Assembly: GCA_035294145.1 (NCBI GenBank)
Contig: DATGLL010000213.1
Location: 1 to 51,809 of the forward strand
Direction: 5' to 3'
DNA from: CADDZO01 sp035294145
Lineage (GTDB): Bacteria > Chloroflexota > Dormibacteria > Dormibacterales > Dormibacteraceae
DNA length: 51,809 bases
The position numbers were made by a program, and so were the translations under genes. The notes below the pieces were generated by a model that was not told the DNA's origin, did no database searches, and worked only from the letters and a program-made list of their open reading frames with translations. Positions 24,556-32,906 of this stretch are shown in pieces (positions within the stretch are counted from its first letter, which is position 1; each line of letters opens with the position of its first letter).

Positions 24556-24825
24556 CTAGGGCAATGGTAGGCGGATGTACCTTGCCAGAGGCTGCAGCAA
24601 AGCGGCGAAGATCAGCGCCGGCAGGAGGTTGCTGGGACCGAGGGCGACCCCGGGCAGCCCCAGCCACGCCCAGACCTGGCCGGCCATCACGCCGGCCAGG
24701 CTCGCGGTCAGCACCGCCGGGTAGCGACGGGAGCCGGCGGGCCAGAAGGTGTGGAAGCACTGGGCGGCGATCAAGGCCAGCAGCAGGCTGACGACGAGCG
24801 TCGCCGTCGCGCCGCCGAGCACCAC
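24556..24825 (-). CDS. Small hydrophobic membrane protein of unknown function
   Basis: An 89-aa protein with three predicted membrane helices: about 7-27 (TATLVVSLLLALIAAQCF region), 36-57 (AVLTASLAGVMAGQVWAWLGL) and 65-83 (LLPALIFAALLQPLARYI). I recognise no family. Two consecutive GTG codons open the frame. The likely Shine-Dalgarno, GAGGG, lies in the 3' arm of an 8-bp hairpin ending just before the start, so initiation may be structure-controlled. It lies between the aspS downstream spacer and the stress cassette, 82 nt upstream of the latter. Confidence 0.65.
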   Translation of the reverse strand: MVLGGATATLVVSLLLALIAAQCFHTFWPAGSRRYPAVLTASLAGVMAGQVWAWLGLPGVALGPSNLLPALIFAALLQPLARYIRLPLP

Positions 24826-24826
24826 G

Positions 24827-24849
24827 GCACCCTCAGTGCCCGAGGGTGC
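24827..24849 (-). promoter_or_regulatory. GC-rich hairpin covering the ribosome-binding site of the small membrane protein gene
   Basis: A perfect 8-bp stem (GCACCCTC with GAGGGTGC) and 7-nt loop ends 1 nt before the first GTG at 24825. The downstream arm contains the only Shine-Dalgarno-like sequence (GAGGG). It could block translation or be a read-through brake for transcripts coming from aspS. It has no U-run, so it is not a canonical intrinsic terminator. Confidence 0.4.
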
Positions 24850-24860
24850 GCCCGCGAGGG

Positions 24861-25033
24861 CGAGGGCGTTCGGTTGTCCTGAGACGGCTCAGGTGGGTCC
24901 CCTGCCCGGCGTCTTCCAGGTCCCGAACGGACACCCCCGGGTGGAAGCTCCGGAGATGCGGGCATCTGGGCCACACCGGCGACCCCGGGGTCCCGATGTC
25001 ATGGCTGTTGGGCAACGCGCATATGAGCCCTCG
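24861..25033 (-). ncRNA. Candidate structured RNA downstream of aspS (6S-like position)
   Basis: The non-coding gap after aspS is dense in self-complementarity on the minus strand. A 7-bp closing stem pairs 25033-25027 (CGAGGGC) with 24867-24861 (GCCCTCG). Inside are a stem CTTCCA/TGGAAG (24947-24942 with 24918-24913) capped by GTCC-GTTCG-GGAC, a 5-bp hairpin at 24967-24954, and a 6-bp hairpin at 24893-24878. The total of about 173 nt and the location next to aspS resemble 6S RNA (bsrA in Bacillus lies beside aspS). The open central bubble expected for 6S is only loosely suggested, so this is a candidate, not an identification. Confidence 0.35.
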
Positions 25034-25050
25034 TCCCCGGCGGGGCACCA

Positions 25051-26826
25051 TCATCCTACCGACCCAGGCCCACCTCCATCCCGAGCCGGCGGCTCGACCC
25101 GGATGTGCAGCTCCCGGAGCTGGGCCTCGTCCACCTCGCTGGGGGCCTCCATCATGAGGTCGACCATGCTCTGGGTCTTGGGGAAGGCAATCACGTCACG
25201 GATGTTGTCGGTGCCCGCGAGCAGCATGACGATGCGATCCAACCCCGGCGCGATCCCCCCATGGGGGGGCACCCCGTACTCGAACGCCTCCAGGAGATGC
25301 CCGAAGCGGGCCTGGATGGTGTCGGGATCCAGCCCCAGGATCCGGAACACCCGCTCCTGCATGGCTCGGTCGTAGATCCGGAGGCTGCCGCTGGCCAGCT
25401 CGTAGCCGTTGCAGACGAAATCGTAGGCGTGGGCCCGGACCTCGTACGGCCGCTCGTCGATGAGCGGCAGGTCCTCCTCGACCGGCCGGGTGAAGGGGTG
25501 GTGGCCGTAGGTGAGGTTGCCCTCGGCGTCCTCCTCGAAGAGGAACATCGGGTAGATCCAGACGAACCGCCACTGCCCGTCGCAGACCAGCCCACGCCGG
25601 TGCGCCACCTCCTGACGGACCAGGCCCATCACCGTCTCCACCCGCCGCCGACGGCCGGCGGCGATCAGGACCACGTCGTCGGGGCCGGCTCCGGTGAGGC
25701 GGCGGATCCCGGCTTGCTCGGTCTCGGAGAGGAACTTGTCCAGCGGCCCCCCGGGAAACCAGGCCAGGCCGGATCCCCCCGCCCCCTTGGCCAGCGCCAC
25801 CAGCTCATCGAGCTCCCGTCGGGCCATGTCCCGGCCGCCGGGGACGGCAAGGCCTCGCACCACGCCGTTGGCCTCAAGCGCGGCTCGGAACACCCGGGCT
25901 TGGGTCCCGGCCAGGACCTCGCTCAGGTCGGCGATCTCGAGCCCATAGCGGAGGTCGGGCTTGTCGGTCCCATAGCGCAGGAGCGCCTCCTGCATGCTGA
26001 GCCGGGGCCAGGGCCTGGGGAGCTCGACGTCGAGGATCTCCTTCCAAAGGCGACCGATCCAGCCCTCCACCACCTCGAAGATGTCCTCCTCGTCGCAGAA
26101 CGACATCTCGAGATCGAGCTGCGTGAACTCGGGTGCCCGATCGGCCCGCAGGTCCTCGTCGCGCAGGCAGCGGGCAATCTGGTAGTACCGCTGCACCCCG
26201 GCCACCATCAGCAGCTGCTTCATCTGCTGAGGGGACTGGGGCAGGGCGTAGAACCGACCGGGGTGCAGACGGCTGGGGACCAGGAAGTCCCGCGCCCCCT
26301 CCGGGGTGGCCTTGGTCAGGACCGGGGTCTCCACCTCCCAGAACCCCTGCTCGTCGAAGTAGGCGTGGGTGATCTTGTTCACCCGATGCCGGATCTCCAG
26401 GATCCGCTGCATCCGCGGCCGCCGCAGGTCCAGGTAGCGGTGCCGCAGGCGGACGGTCTCATCCGCCTCCTGCTCGCCCTCGATGGGGAAGGGAGGGGTC
26501 TTGCTCCGGCTCAGGATCTCGAGCTCCTGGGCCACGATCTCCACCTCCCCGGTGGGGAGGGCAGGGTTCTCCGCGCCATGAGGTCGACGTCCGACCGTTC
26601 CTCGCACCCGGATCACGTACTCGGCGCGCAAGGTCTCGGCCACCCGGTGCGCCTCGGGCACGGCCGGGCTGAAGACCACCTGGACCGTCCCCCAGCGGTC
26701 GCGCAGGTCGACGAAGATCAGGCCGCCGTGATCTCTCCTCCGGCTCACCCATCCGTAGAGCTCGACCTCCCGGCCTGCATCGGCCGCCCGCAGCGACCCA
26801 CAAGGCGGAGCCTTGAACCCGCTCAC
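25051..26826 (-). CDS. aspS: Aspartyl-tRNA synthetase, bacterial type
   Basis: A 591-aa class II synthetase with an N-terminal OB-fold anticodon-binding domain (VELYGWVSRRRDHGGLIFVDLRD), the catalytic core (PQSPQQMKQLLMVAG, RDEDLRADRAPEFTQLD) and the inserted GAD domain of bacterial AspRS. Motif 3 is in HGGIAPGLDRIVMLLAG, followed by FPKTQSMVDLMMEAPSEVD. Bacterial AspRS may charge tRNA-Asp only or also tRNA-Asn; the sequence alone does not settle this for me. The GTG start overlaps the hisS stop by 4 nt (GTGA), the usual hisS-aspS pairing. Confidence 0.96.
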   Translation of the reverse strand: MSGFKAPPCGSLRAADAGREVELYGWVSRRRDHGGLIFVDLRDRWGTVQVVFSPAVPEAHRVAETLRAEYVIRVRGTVGRRPHGAENPALPTGEVEIVAQELEILSRSKTPPFPIEGEQEADETVRLRHRYLDLRRPRMQRILEIRHRVNKITHAYFDEQGFWEVETPVLTKATPEGARDFLVPSRLHPGRFYALPQSPQQMKQLLMVAGVQRYYQIARCLRDEDLRADRAPEFTQLDLEMSFCDEEDIFEVVEGWIGRLWKEILDVELPRPWPRLSMQEALLRYGTDKPDLRYGLEIADLSEVLAGTQARVFRAALEANGVVRGLAVPGGRDMARRELDELVALAKGAGGSGLAWFPGGPLDKFLSETEQAGIRRLTGAGPDDVVLIAAGRRRRVETVMGLVRQEVAHRRGLVCDGQWRFVWIYPMFLFEEDAEGNLTYGHHPFTRPVEEDLPLIDERPYEVRAHAYDFVCNGYELASGSLRIYDRAMQERVFRILGLDPDTIQARFGHLLEAFEYGVPPHGGIAPGLDRIVMLLAGTDNIRDVIAFPKTQSMVDLMMEAPSEVDEAQLRELHIRVEPPARDGGGPGSVG

Positions 26827-28166
26827 GCCTCGACCCCACCGTCCCTCGCCGCCGGGTCGAGCGCTGGCGTGGGAGCCTCCGGCGACGCGCCCCCCCGGGG
26901 TGCCCGCAGGACATCGGGAAGATCCCGCCAGGCCACCTCTCGTTGGTCACCGCTGGCCATGTGGCGGAGCTGCACGACCTCACGGTTGGCCTCCGCCGAG
27001 TTCATGATCGCCACCCACGGGTAGCCAGCCCGATGGGCGGCACGCATCTTGGCCCTCAGGCTCCGCGTGGAGTAGTCGACCGCCACCCGCACCGAGCGAC
27101 GCGCGATCCGGCCCACGCTGGCGGCGGCCCCGGCCAGGCCCTCCCCGTCGGGGAGCACCGCCAGCTCGGCGGGAGGCGACGGCGGGGGCGCCAGGCGCTG
27201 CCGCTCGAGGACCAAGATGACACGCTCCAGGCCGGCGGCGAAGCCGGTGGCGGGCGTGTCCGCGTAACCAAGCGCGGCGGCCAGGCCGTCGTAGCGGCCT
27301 CCTCCGCCGAGCGAGCTCTGGGCCCCACCCAGGGCCTCGTGCGACACCTCGAAGACCGTCCGCGTGTAGTAGTCGAGGCCACGCACCAGGTAGGGGTTGA
27401 GCCGGTACTCGATGCCACCCGCGTCCAGCAACCGTCGCACCTCGGAGAAGGCCTCCTGACAGGCCGGGCAGAGATGGTCGGCGATCCGAGGCGCGTTCGC
27501 CTTGAGGGGCTGGCACTGGGGGGCCTTGCAGTCCAACAGGCGCAACGGGTTGACCTCGAGACGACGCTGGCACTCGGGGTCGAGCCGCTCCCTCAACGGC
27601 CGGTAGTAGGCCCTCAGCCGCTCCAGGTAGCGGGGGCGACAGGCGGCGTCGCCGATGCTGTTGAGCTCGACCGTGAACCCCCGCACCCCCAACGCCGCCA
27701 ACCAGCTCACCGCCACCTCGATCACCTCGGCGTCCAGGGCCGCGGCGCCCGAGCCGAAGGCCTCGAGGTCGAACTGGTGGAACTCCCGATAGCGGCCGGC
27801 CTGGGGCCGATCGTGACGGAACATGGGGCCGAGCGTGTACAGCCGCTGCGGTTGCGGCTCGGCGTCGAGCCGGTTCTGGAAGTAGGCACGCACGACCCCG
27901 GCCGTCGCCTCGGGCCGGAGGACGAGACGGGAGTCGGGCTCAGCGCGCGAGTGCACCAGGTAGATCTCCTTGCTGACGACGTCGGTGTCGCCTCCGATCC
28001 CCCGCTCGACCAGCTCGAGCGGCTCGATGATCGGGACCTCGATCTCCTGGTAGCCGAACCCCCGTGCCACCCGGCGGGCGGCACGTTCAACCAGGTCCCA
28101 GGTGGCGCGCTCGGGAGGTAGCACGTCCCGGACGCCGCGGGCGGACTGAAGCGATGAGGGAGGCAT
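26823..28166 (-). CDS. hisS: Histidyl-tRNA synthetase
   Basis: A class II synthetase of 447 aa from the ATG at 28166 (MPPSSLQSARGVRDVLPPE). Motif 2 lies around LGPMFRHDRPQAGRYREFHQFD, the HisRS signature in YLVRGLDYYTRTVFE, and motif 3 near ATGFAAGLERVILVLE. The C-terminal anticodon-binding domain follows, with the typical SLRAKMRAAHRAGYPWVAIM. Two Cys pairs (C-x4-C type, LDCKAPQC and LCPACQ) are in the insertion domain, as in many bacterial HisRS. The frame is open 10 more codons to a GTG at 28196, but these overlap a TATACT -10 sequence. It lies 55 nt after the MBL gene. Confidence 0.95.
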   Translation of the reverse strand: MPPSSLQSARGVRDVLPPERATWDLVERAARRVARGFGYQEIEVPIIEPLELVERGIGGDTDVVSKEIYLVHSRAEPDSRLVLRPEATAGVVRAYFQNRLDAEPQPQRLYTLGPMFRHDRPQAGRYREFHQFDLEAFGSGAAALDAEVIEVAVSWLAALGVRGFTVELNSIGDAACRPRYLERLRAYYRPLRERLDPECQRRLEVNPLRLLDCKAPQCQPLKANAPRIADHLCPACQEAFSEVRRLLDAGGIEYRLNPYLVRGLDYYTRTVFEVSHEALGGAQSSLGGGGRYDGLAAALGYADTPATGFAAGLERVILVLERQRLAPPPSPPAELAVLPDGEGLAGAAASVGRIARRSVRVAVDYSTRSLRAKMRAAHRAGYPWVAIMNSAEANREVVQLRHMASGDQREVAWRDLPDVLRAPRGGASPEAPTPALDPAARDGGVEA

Positions 28167-28178
28167 CGGTACCCGCCG

Positions 28179-28184
28179 AGTATA
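28179..28184 (-). promoter_or_regulatory. -10 hexamer TATACT before hisS
   Basis: TATACT on the minus strand lies 12 nt before the hisS ATG in the short gap after the MBL gene. No good -35 is visible, and there is only a weak GGCGGG between it and the ATG. It may give hisS-aspS a promoter separate from rel-MBL, with a very short or absent leader. Confidence 0.4.
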
Positions 28185-28221
28185 GGGAGAGTCCACCGAC
28201 CCCGGCCGCTGGCCCCGGCGG

Positions 28222-28860
28222 CTACAGGAAGGGGTTGTAGCGCCGCTCTTGCCCGATCGTGGTCACCGGGCCGTGCCCGCTGAACACGAGGCACTCATCA
28301 GGTTGGGTCAGGAGCCGATCGCGGATGCTGCGCAGCAGCTCCTGGCCATCGCTGTTCGAGAAGTCGGACCGGCCGATCGACCCGGCGAACAGGGCATCGC
28401 CGGTGAACAGCGCGTTGCCGATCTTGAGGGTGACCCCACCCGGGCTATGCCCTGGCGTGTGGAGCACCTCGAAGGCCAACGACCCGGCGCGATAGACCTC
28501 GCCGGGCCGCAAAGCCTCGACGTTGTCGAAGGCGGGGAGCTCGTGCGGGAACTCCCGCCGCATCGGCCTCCCCTGGGTGATCGTGGCGCGCTCGGCGTCG
28601 TGGACGGCGATGGGGACGTCCCCGAAGGCCTCGCGCAGGCGCCCCAGGCCGGCCACATGGTCGATGTCGGTGTGGGTGAGAAGGATGGCCCGGACCCGCG
28701 CCCCTCGCCGGCGCACCAGGTCCACCATCAGCTCGGGCTCCAGGTTGGCGTCGACGATCGCGGCGTCGTGGGTCTCCTCATCCTCCACGAGGTAGGAGTT
28801 GGCGCCGAACTGGCGATCGGCCGTGGCCTCGACGTGGATGCGTTGCTCTCGCTGGCTCAT
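28222..28860 (-). CDS. MBL-fold metallohydrolase (glyoxalase II-like)
   Basis: A 212-aa metallo-beta-lactamase-fold hydrolase. The zinc-binding HxHxDH-type motif reads THTDIDHVAG (about 62-71), so the first histidine pair is H-T-D-I-D-H. Further ligands are in LHTPGHSPGG and LFTGDALFAG, and the C-terminus FSGHGPVTTIGQERRYNPF is diagnostic of the glyoxalase-II-like subgroup often found between rel and hisS. The true substrate is unknown; lactoylglutathione is unlikely to be the only candidate. It lies 22 nt after rel and is probably co-transcribed with it. Confidence 0.9.
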   Translation of the reverse strand: MSQREQRIHVEATADRQFGANSYLVEDEETHDAAIVDANLEPELMVDLVRRRGARVRAILLTHTDIDHVAGLGRLREAFGDVPIAVHDAERATITQGRPMRREFPHELPAFDNVEALRPGEVYRAGSLAFEVLHTPGHSPGGVTLKIGNALFTGDALFAGSIGRSDFSNSDGQELLRSIRDRLLTQPDECLVFSGHGPVTTIGQERRYNPFL

Positions 28861-28882
28861 CGCGGACCGCAGCCCACCCCCA

Positions 28883-31015
28883 TCAGCTCGCCGTCTCGCG
28901 CGCCACCATGTGGACGTCGCGGACCTGCTCCAGCTTCTCCATCAGCCTGGAGAGCTGGGAGAGGGAGTCGATCTCGACCGTGGCCGAGACCACCGCCGTC
29001 CGATCGTCGTAGACCTGCACCGAGGCCGCCGACATGTTGACCCGCTGCTCGGCGACCACGGTGGCGATGTCACGGAGCAACCCCGTCCGGTCCCACGCCT
29101 CGATCTTGATCGAGACCGGGTACAGCTGAGAGACCTCGATGTCCCAGTCCACAGGCACGACCCGCTCGGCGTCCGGGCTGTTGATGGCGTTGATGCAGTC
29201 GACCCGATGGACGCTGACCCCCCTGCCCCTGGTCGTGTAGCCGGTGATGGCATCGCCGGGGACGGGCTGGCAGCAGGGCGCGATCCGGGTGAGGATGCCC
29301 CGCTCCCCCCGCACCAGCACCCGAGGCGTCGGCCTCGCCTGGGGGATGAGCGGGATGGAGCGGAGGTCATCGCCACCCTCCCCACGGGCCAGGGCCATGC
29401 GCATCACGACCGCGCGCGGCGACAGATCGCCGTAGCCCAGGGCGGCCAGGAAGTCCTCGGCCGACTGGTACGAGTACTGGGCCGCGATCTCCTCCAGCTT
29501 GCCCTCGGGCAGCTGGGCCAGGGTCAGCCGGTGCATCCGGTGGAGCTCCCGCTCCAGCAGGTCCCGTCCCTTGGCCACGTTCTCCTCGCGGCGCTGGCTC
29601 TTGAACCACTTGCGGATCCGCTCCTTGGCGGAGGCGCTCTTGACGAAGTTCAGCCAGTCACGGCTGGGGCCGTGCGGGCCTTTCGAGGTCAGGATCTCGA
29701 CGATCTCGCCGTTCTCGAGCTGGTAGTCGAGCGGCACCATGCGGCCGTTGACCTTGGCCCCGATGCAGCGATGCCCGACCTCGGTGTGGATGCGGTAGGC
29801 GAAGTCCACCGGGGTGGAGCCCGCGGGCAGGTTGATGACGTCACCCTTGGGCGAGAAGACGAAGACCTCGTCCTGGAAGATGTCGACCTTGACCGCGTTC
29901 ACGAAGGACTCGGCATCGGTCACCTCCTTCTGCCACTCCATGAGCAGGCGCAGCCAGCTGAGCTTCTGGTCGAAACGAGGATCGCTGGCGCCCTCCTTGT
30001 AGGCCCAATGGGCGGCCACGCCGAAGTCCGCCACCCGGTGCATCTCATGGGTCCGGATCTGGATCTCGATGGGCTCACCGGTGTGGCTGATCACCGTGGT
30101 GTGAAGGGACTGGTAGCCGTTGGACTTGGGCATCGCCACGTAGTCCTTGAAGCGGCCGGGGAGAGGCTTCCAGAGCGAGTGGACGACGCCCAGGACCCCG
30201 TAGCAGTCCTTGACCGTCTCCACCAGGACGCGGAGCGCGAGCAGATCGTAGATCTGGGAGAAGTCCTTGTGGTCGCGGATCATCTTCTGCCAGATCGAGT
30301 AGATGTGCTTGGGCCGCCCCGAGATCTCGGCCGCGATCTCGATCTTCTCCAGCTCGCGGGCCAGGATCTCCCCCAGCTCCTGGACCAGCTGCTCACGTTC
30401 CCGTCGCTTGCGGTTGACCCGCCGCACGATGTCCTGGTACGCCTCGGGCTCGAGCTGGCGAAAGGCCAGGTCCTCCAGCTCCCACTTGAGCTGGCCGATC
30501 CCGAGACGATGGGCCAGCGGGGCGTAGATGTCCAACGTCTCTCGGGCGATCCGGCGACGTTTGGGCTCCGGCAGCGCATCCAGGGTGCGCATGTTGTGGA
30601 GGCGATCCGCCAGCTTGATGAGGACGACCCGGATGTCGTCGGCCATGGCCAGGAGCATGCGGCGGATGTTCTCGGCATGGCGCTGCTGATCAGAGCGGAA
30701 CTCGATCCGACTGAGCTTGGTCACCCCCTCCACCAGCCGGGCCACCACCGGCCCGAAAGCGGCCTCGACCTCCTCCAGGGTGAGGTCGGTGTCCTCGACG
30801 GTGTCGTGCAGGAGGGCGGCGGCCAGGGTGGGCGCGTCGAGGCGCAGCTCGGCCAGGATGGCCGCCACCTGCAAGGGATGCTCGACGTAGTCCTCGCCGG
30901 AGAGGCGACGCTGCCCGACGTGGGCCTCGGAGGCGCGCTCGTAGGCGCGCTGGACCAGCTCCCGTTCCTGGGGAGCCAGGTGACCGACGATACGCAGGAG
31001 CTCAGAGATGCTCAT
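28883..31015 (-). CDS. rel: Bifunctional (p)ppGpp synthetase/hydrolase Rel
   Basis: A protein of about 710 aa with the full Rel layout. An HD hydrolase domain (YVEHPLQVAAIL, LLHDTVEDTDL) is followed by the synthetase domain with RFKDYVAMPKSNGYQSLHT. The RFKD form of the RxKD motif, with Lys between Phe and Asp, is typical of bifunctional enzymes. A TGS domain (FVFSPKGDVINLPAGST), a helical region and a C-terminal ACT domain (IEAWDRTGLLRDIATVVAEQ) complete it. It makes and degrades the stringent-response alarmone on the ribosome. The start is ATG 31015 (GAGAG 9 nt upstream); TTG 31021 is an alternative. A 5-bp hairpin (GTACC-CTGTT-GGTAC) lies in the 66-nt gap upstream. Confidence 0.95.
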   Translation of the reverse strand: MSISELLRIVGHLAPQERELVQRAYERASEAHVGQRRLSGEDYVEHPLQVAAILAELRLDAPTLAAALLHDTVEDTDLTLEEVEAAFGPVVARLVEGVTKLSRIEFRSDQQRHAENIRRMLLAMADDIRVVLIKLADRLHNMRTLDALPEPKRRRIARETLDIYAPLAHRLGIGQLKWELEDLAFRQLEPEAYQDIVRRVNRKRREREQLVQELGEILARELEKIEIAAEISGRPKHIYSIWQKMIRDHKDFSQIYDLLALRVLVETVKDCYGVLGVVHSLWKPLPGRFKDYVAMPKSNGYQSLHTTVISHTGEPIEIQIRTHEMHRVADFGVAAHWAYKEGASDPRFDQKLSWLRLLMEWQKEVTDAESFVNAVKVDIFQDEVFVFSPKGDVINLPAGSTPVDFAYRIHTEVGHRCIGAKVNGRMVPLDYQLENGEIVEILTSKGPHGPSRDWLNFVKSASAKERIRKWFKSQRREENVAKGRDLLERELHRMHRLTLAQLPEGKLEEIAAQYSYQSAEDFLAALGYGDLSPRAVVMRMALARGEGGDDLRSIPLIPQARPTPRVLVRGERGILTRIAPCCQPVPGDAITGYTTRGRGVSVHRVDCINAINSPDAERVVPVDWDIEVSQLYPVSIKIEAWDRTGLLRDIATVVAEQRVNMSAASVQVYDDRTAVVSATVEIDSLSQLSRLMEKLEQVRDVHMVARETAS

Positions 31016-31087
31016 CCCCAAGCGCTCTCACGTGTGATGTACCAACAGGGTACGAGCCCGAATCGTTCCGTCTCGGCCTCCGATCGC

Positions 31088-32557
31088 TCAGTAGGATCGA
31101 GCCAGCACCACCCGGCGGCGCCCCCGCCGCCCGCACACCAGGCAGTCGCCGCCCGCCGGCTGGTCAGGGTCATAGTTCCGGATGGTCACCCCGTGGGTCT
31201 CCTCCTTGACCCGCGCCTCGCAGGCCGGGTCCTCGCACCAGGCGGTCCACACAAAGCCGGTGCCCTGCCGGAAATGCTCCACGACCTCGGCCAGGCTCGT
31301 CAGCTCGTACGTGTGCTGGGCCCGGAACTCCAGGGCCCGCTGGAAGAGCCGCCGCTGGAACCCCTCCAGCTCGTCCCTCAAGCGACGGTCGAGGCCGGCC
31401 GCGGGTGCCTGTCGTCGCTCCCGGGTCAGGCGATCGACGACCGTGACCTGGTCCGCCTCGAGGTCACGCGGCCCAACCTCGACCCGCAACGGCACCCCCT
31501 TCAGCTCCCAGCGGTTGAACTTCTCCCCCGGCCGCTCCTCGCTCCAGTCGACCTTGAGCCGCAGGCCAGCGCCCTCGACCGCGGGGCGCCAGGCCTCGAT
31601 CGCCGAGCGCACGCGCTGCCGCGTCTCCTCGTCGCGGAAGATGGGGACCACGACCACCTGCACCGGCGCCACCTTCGGGGGCAGGATCAGCCCGGTGTCG
31701 TCCCCATGGGTCATGATCACGCCGCCGATCAGGCGGGTGGAGATCCCCCAGGAGGTCGAGTAGCAGTGCTCACGTTGGTTCTCCTGGTTGGTGAAGGTGA
31801 TGTCGTAGGCGCGGCTGAAGTTCTGCCCGAAGTAGTGGGAGGTGCCGGCCTGGAGGGCCAGGCCGTCGAGCATCATGGCCTCGATGCTCTTGGTGTAGAC
31901 CGCGCCGGCGAAGGTCTCGGCTCGGCTCTTGAGCCCCGCCACCACCGGCATCGCCAGCCAGTCCTCGGCCAGGCGCCGATAGAGATCCAGGATCAGGTCC
32001 ACCTCCTGCTGGGCCTCCTCGGCGGTGGCGTGGAAGGTGTGCCCTTCCTGCCACAGGAACTCGGCCGTGCGCAAGAAGAGCCGGGTCCGCAACTCCCAGC
32101 GCAGCACGTTGCACCACTGGTTGGTGAGCTGGGGAAGATCGCGGTGGGAGTGGATGTAGCGACGGATGAGGGTGCCGATGATCGTCTCGCTGGTGGGCCG
32201 GATGGCGAGGCGCTGGTCGAGGCGGCCATGGCTCCCCGCCTCGGTCACCCACGCCACCTCGGGGGTGAAGCCCTCCACGTGCTCGGCCTCCTTCATCAGG
32301 AGGTCCTCCGGGATGAGGAGCGGGAAGTACCAGTTCTCATGCCCGGTCGCCTTGATCATGCCGTCGAAGGCGTGCTGGATGTGCTCCCACAGGGCGTAGC
32401 CGTAGGGACGGATGACCATGCAGCCACGGACCGGGGTGTAGTCGGCCAGCTCGGCCTTCCGGACCACATCCGTGTACCAACGGTCGAAGTCGACGGACAT
32501 CCGGGTGATGTCCTTGACGAACGCTTGCGTCTCCGCGTTCTCGACGATCTCTGCCAT
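31088..32557 (-). CDS. proS: Prolyl-tRNA synthetase, archaeal/eukaryotic-like type
   Basis: A 489-aa class II synthetase of the ProS type 3 (archaeal/eukaryotic-like) form. It lacks the long editing insertion of E. coli ProRS, and it carries RPTSETIIGTLIRRYIHSHRDLP and FLWQEGHTFHATAEEAQQE. The C-terminal zinc-binding domain has cysteines in CEDPACE and CLVCGRR and ends in a tyrosine (LARSY), a hallmark of this form. Roughly half of bacteria outside Proteobacteria use this type. The ATG follows an AGG-rich stretch. It is preceded by a 349-nt leader holding a good -10 (CATAAT) and several hairpins. Confidence 0.95.
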   Translation of the reverse strand: MAEIVENAETQAFVKDITRMSVDFDRWYTDVVRKAELADYTPVRGCMVIRPYGYALWEHIQHAFDGMIKATGHENWYFPLLIPEDLLMKEAEHVEGFTPEVAWVTEAGSHGRLDQRLAIRPTSETIIGTLIRRYIHSHRDLPQLTNQWCNVLRWELRTRLFLRTAEFLWQEGHTFHATAEEAQQEVDLILDLYRRLAEDWLAMPVVAGLKSRAETFAGAVYTKSIEAMMLDGLALQAGTSHYFGQNFSRAYDITFTNQENQREHCYSTSWGISTRLIGGVIMTHGDDTGLILPPKVAPVQVVVVPIFRDEETRQRVRSAIEAWRPAVEGAGLRLKVDWSEERPGEKFNRWELKGVPLRVEVGPRDLEADQVTVVDRLTRERRQAPAAGLDRRLRDELEGFQRRLFQRALEFRAQHTYELTSLAEVVEHFRQGTGFVWTAWCEDPACEARVKEETHGVTIRNYDPDQPAGGDCLVCGRRGRRRVVLARSY

Positions 32558-32906
32558 CCTGTGAGGCTCCCTCGGCGGTGGGTTGTCGGTCCATCGGGCA
32601 CGGTGAACCAGCGGCCCGGCGCGGACCCTAGGCGCGCCACCGGGAGGCGCGGGCCGGAGGGCCTCCCGCCATCCGCCTCCCCCCTCGCCTTCCCTGCCTT
32701 TTCGAGTCCGCCCGGCCGGGCACCCTCAGCGCGGTGCCCGCTGCCTCCTCGGCCCTGGGTCACATGTGCTCCTCATCGCTCGGCCAGGCTGCCGGCCACG
32801 CCCAGGACCTCAGGCGACCTGAGACGCGGCCGCGGCGACGTGTGACCACCGATTATGCGCGACCACGACCGAGGACGGCAGCGGCCATCGCCGCTGGCAG
32901 CCGAGG
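32558..32906 (-). promoter_or_regulatory. Promoter and structured 5' leader of proS
   Basis: No gene is seen in this 349-nt gap. On the minus strand a -10 hexamer CATAAT is at 32857-32852, giving a predicted leader of about 290 nt before proS. The leader forms a hairpin CTCAGG-TCG-CCTGAG (32823-32809), an 8-bp hairpin CGGGCACC...GGTGCCCG (32740-32717), and a palindromic GCCCGGCCGGGC directly after. The motif GGCACCGCG in the second hairpin resembles part of a T-box antiterminator, but the preceding U of UGGN is G and no convincing stem I is seen. It could also contain a terminator for the ispG operon. Confidence 0.4.

Noticed and set aside
32717..32740. T-box riboswitch upstream of proS
   Set aside because: Only a fragment (GGCACCGCG) resembles the T-box motif. 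The UGGN sequence is not intact and no stem I with specifier loop was found. It is kept as an undefined leader.
28799..32845. 1348-codon plus-strand open frame
   Set aside because: It is the antisense of rel and proS, both of which are complete and well conserved; the plus product has no recognisable motif.
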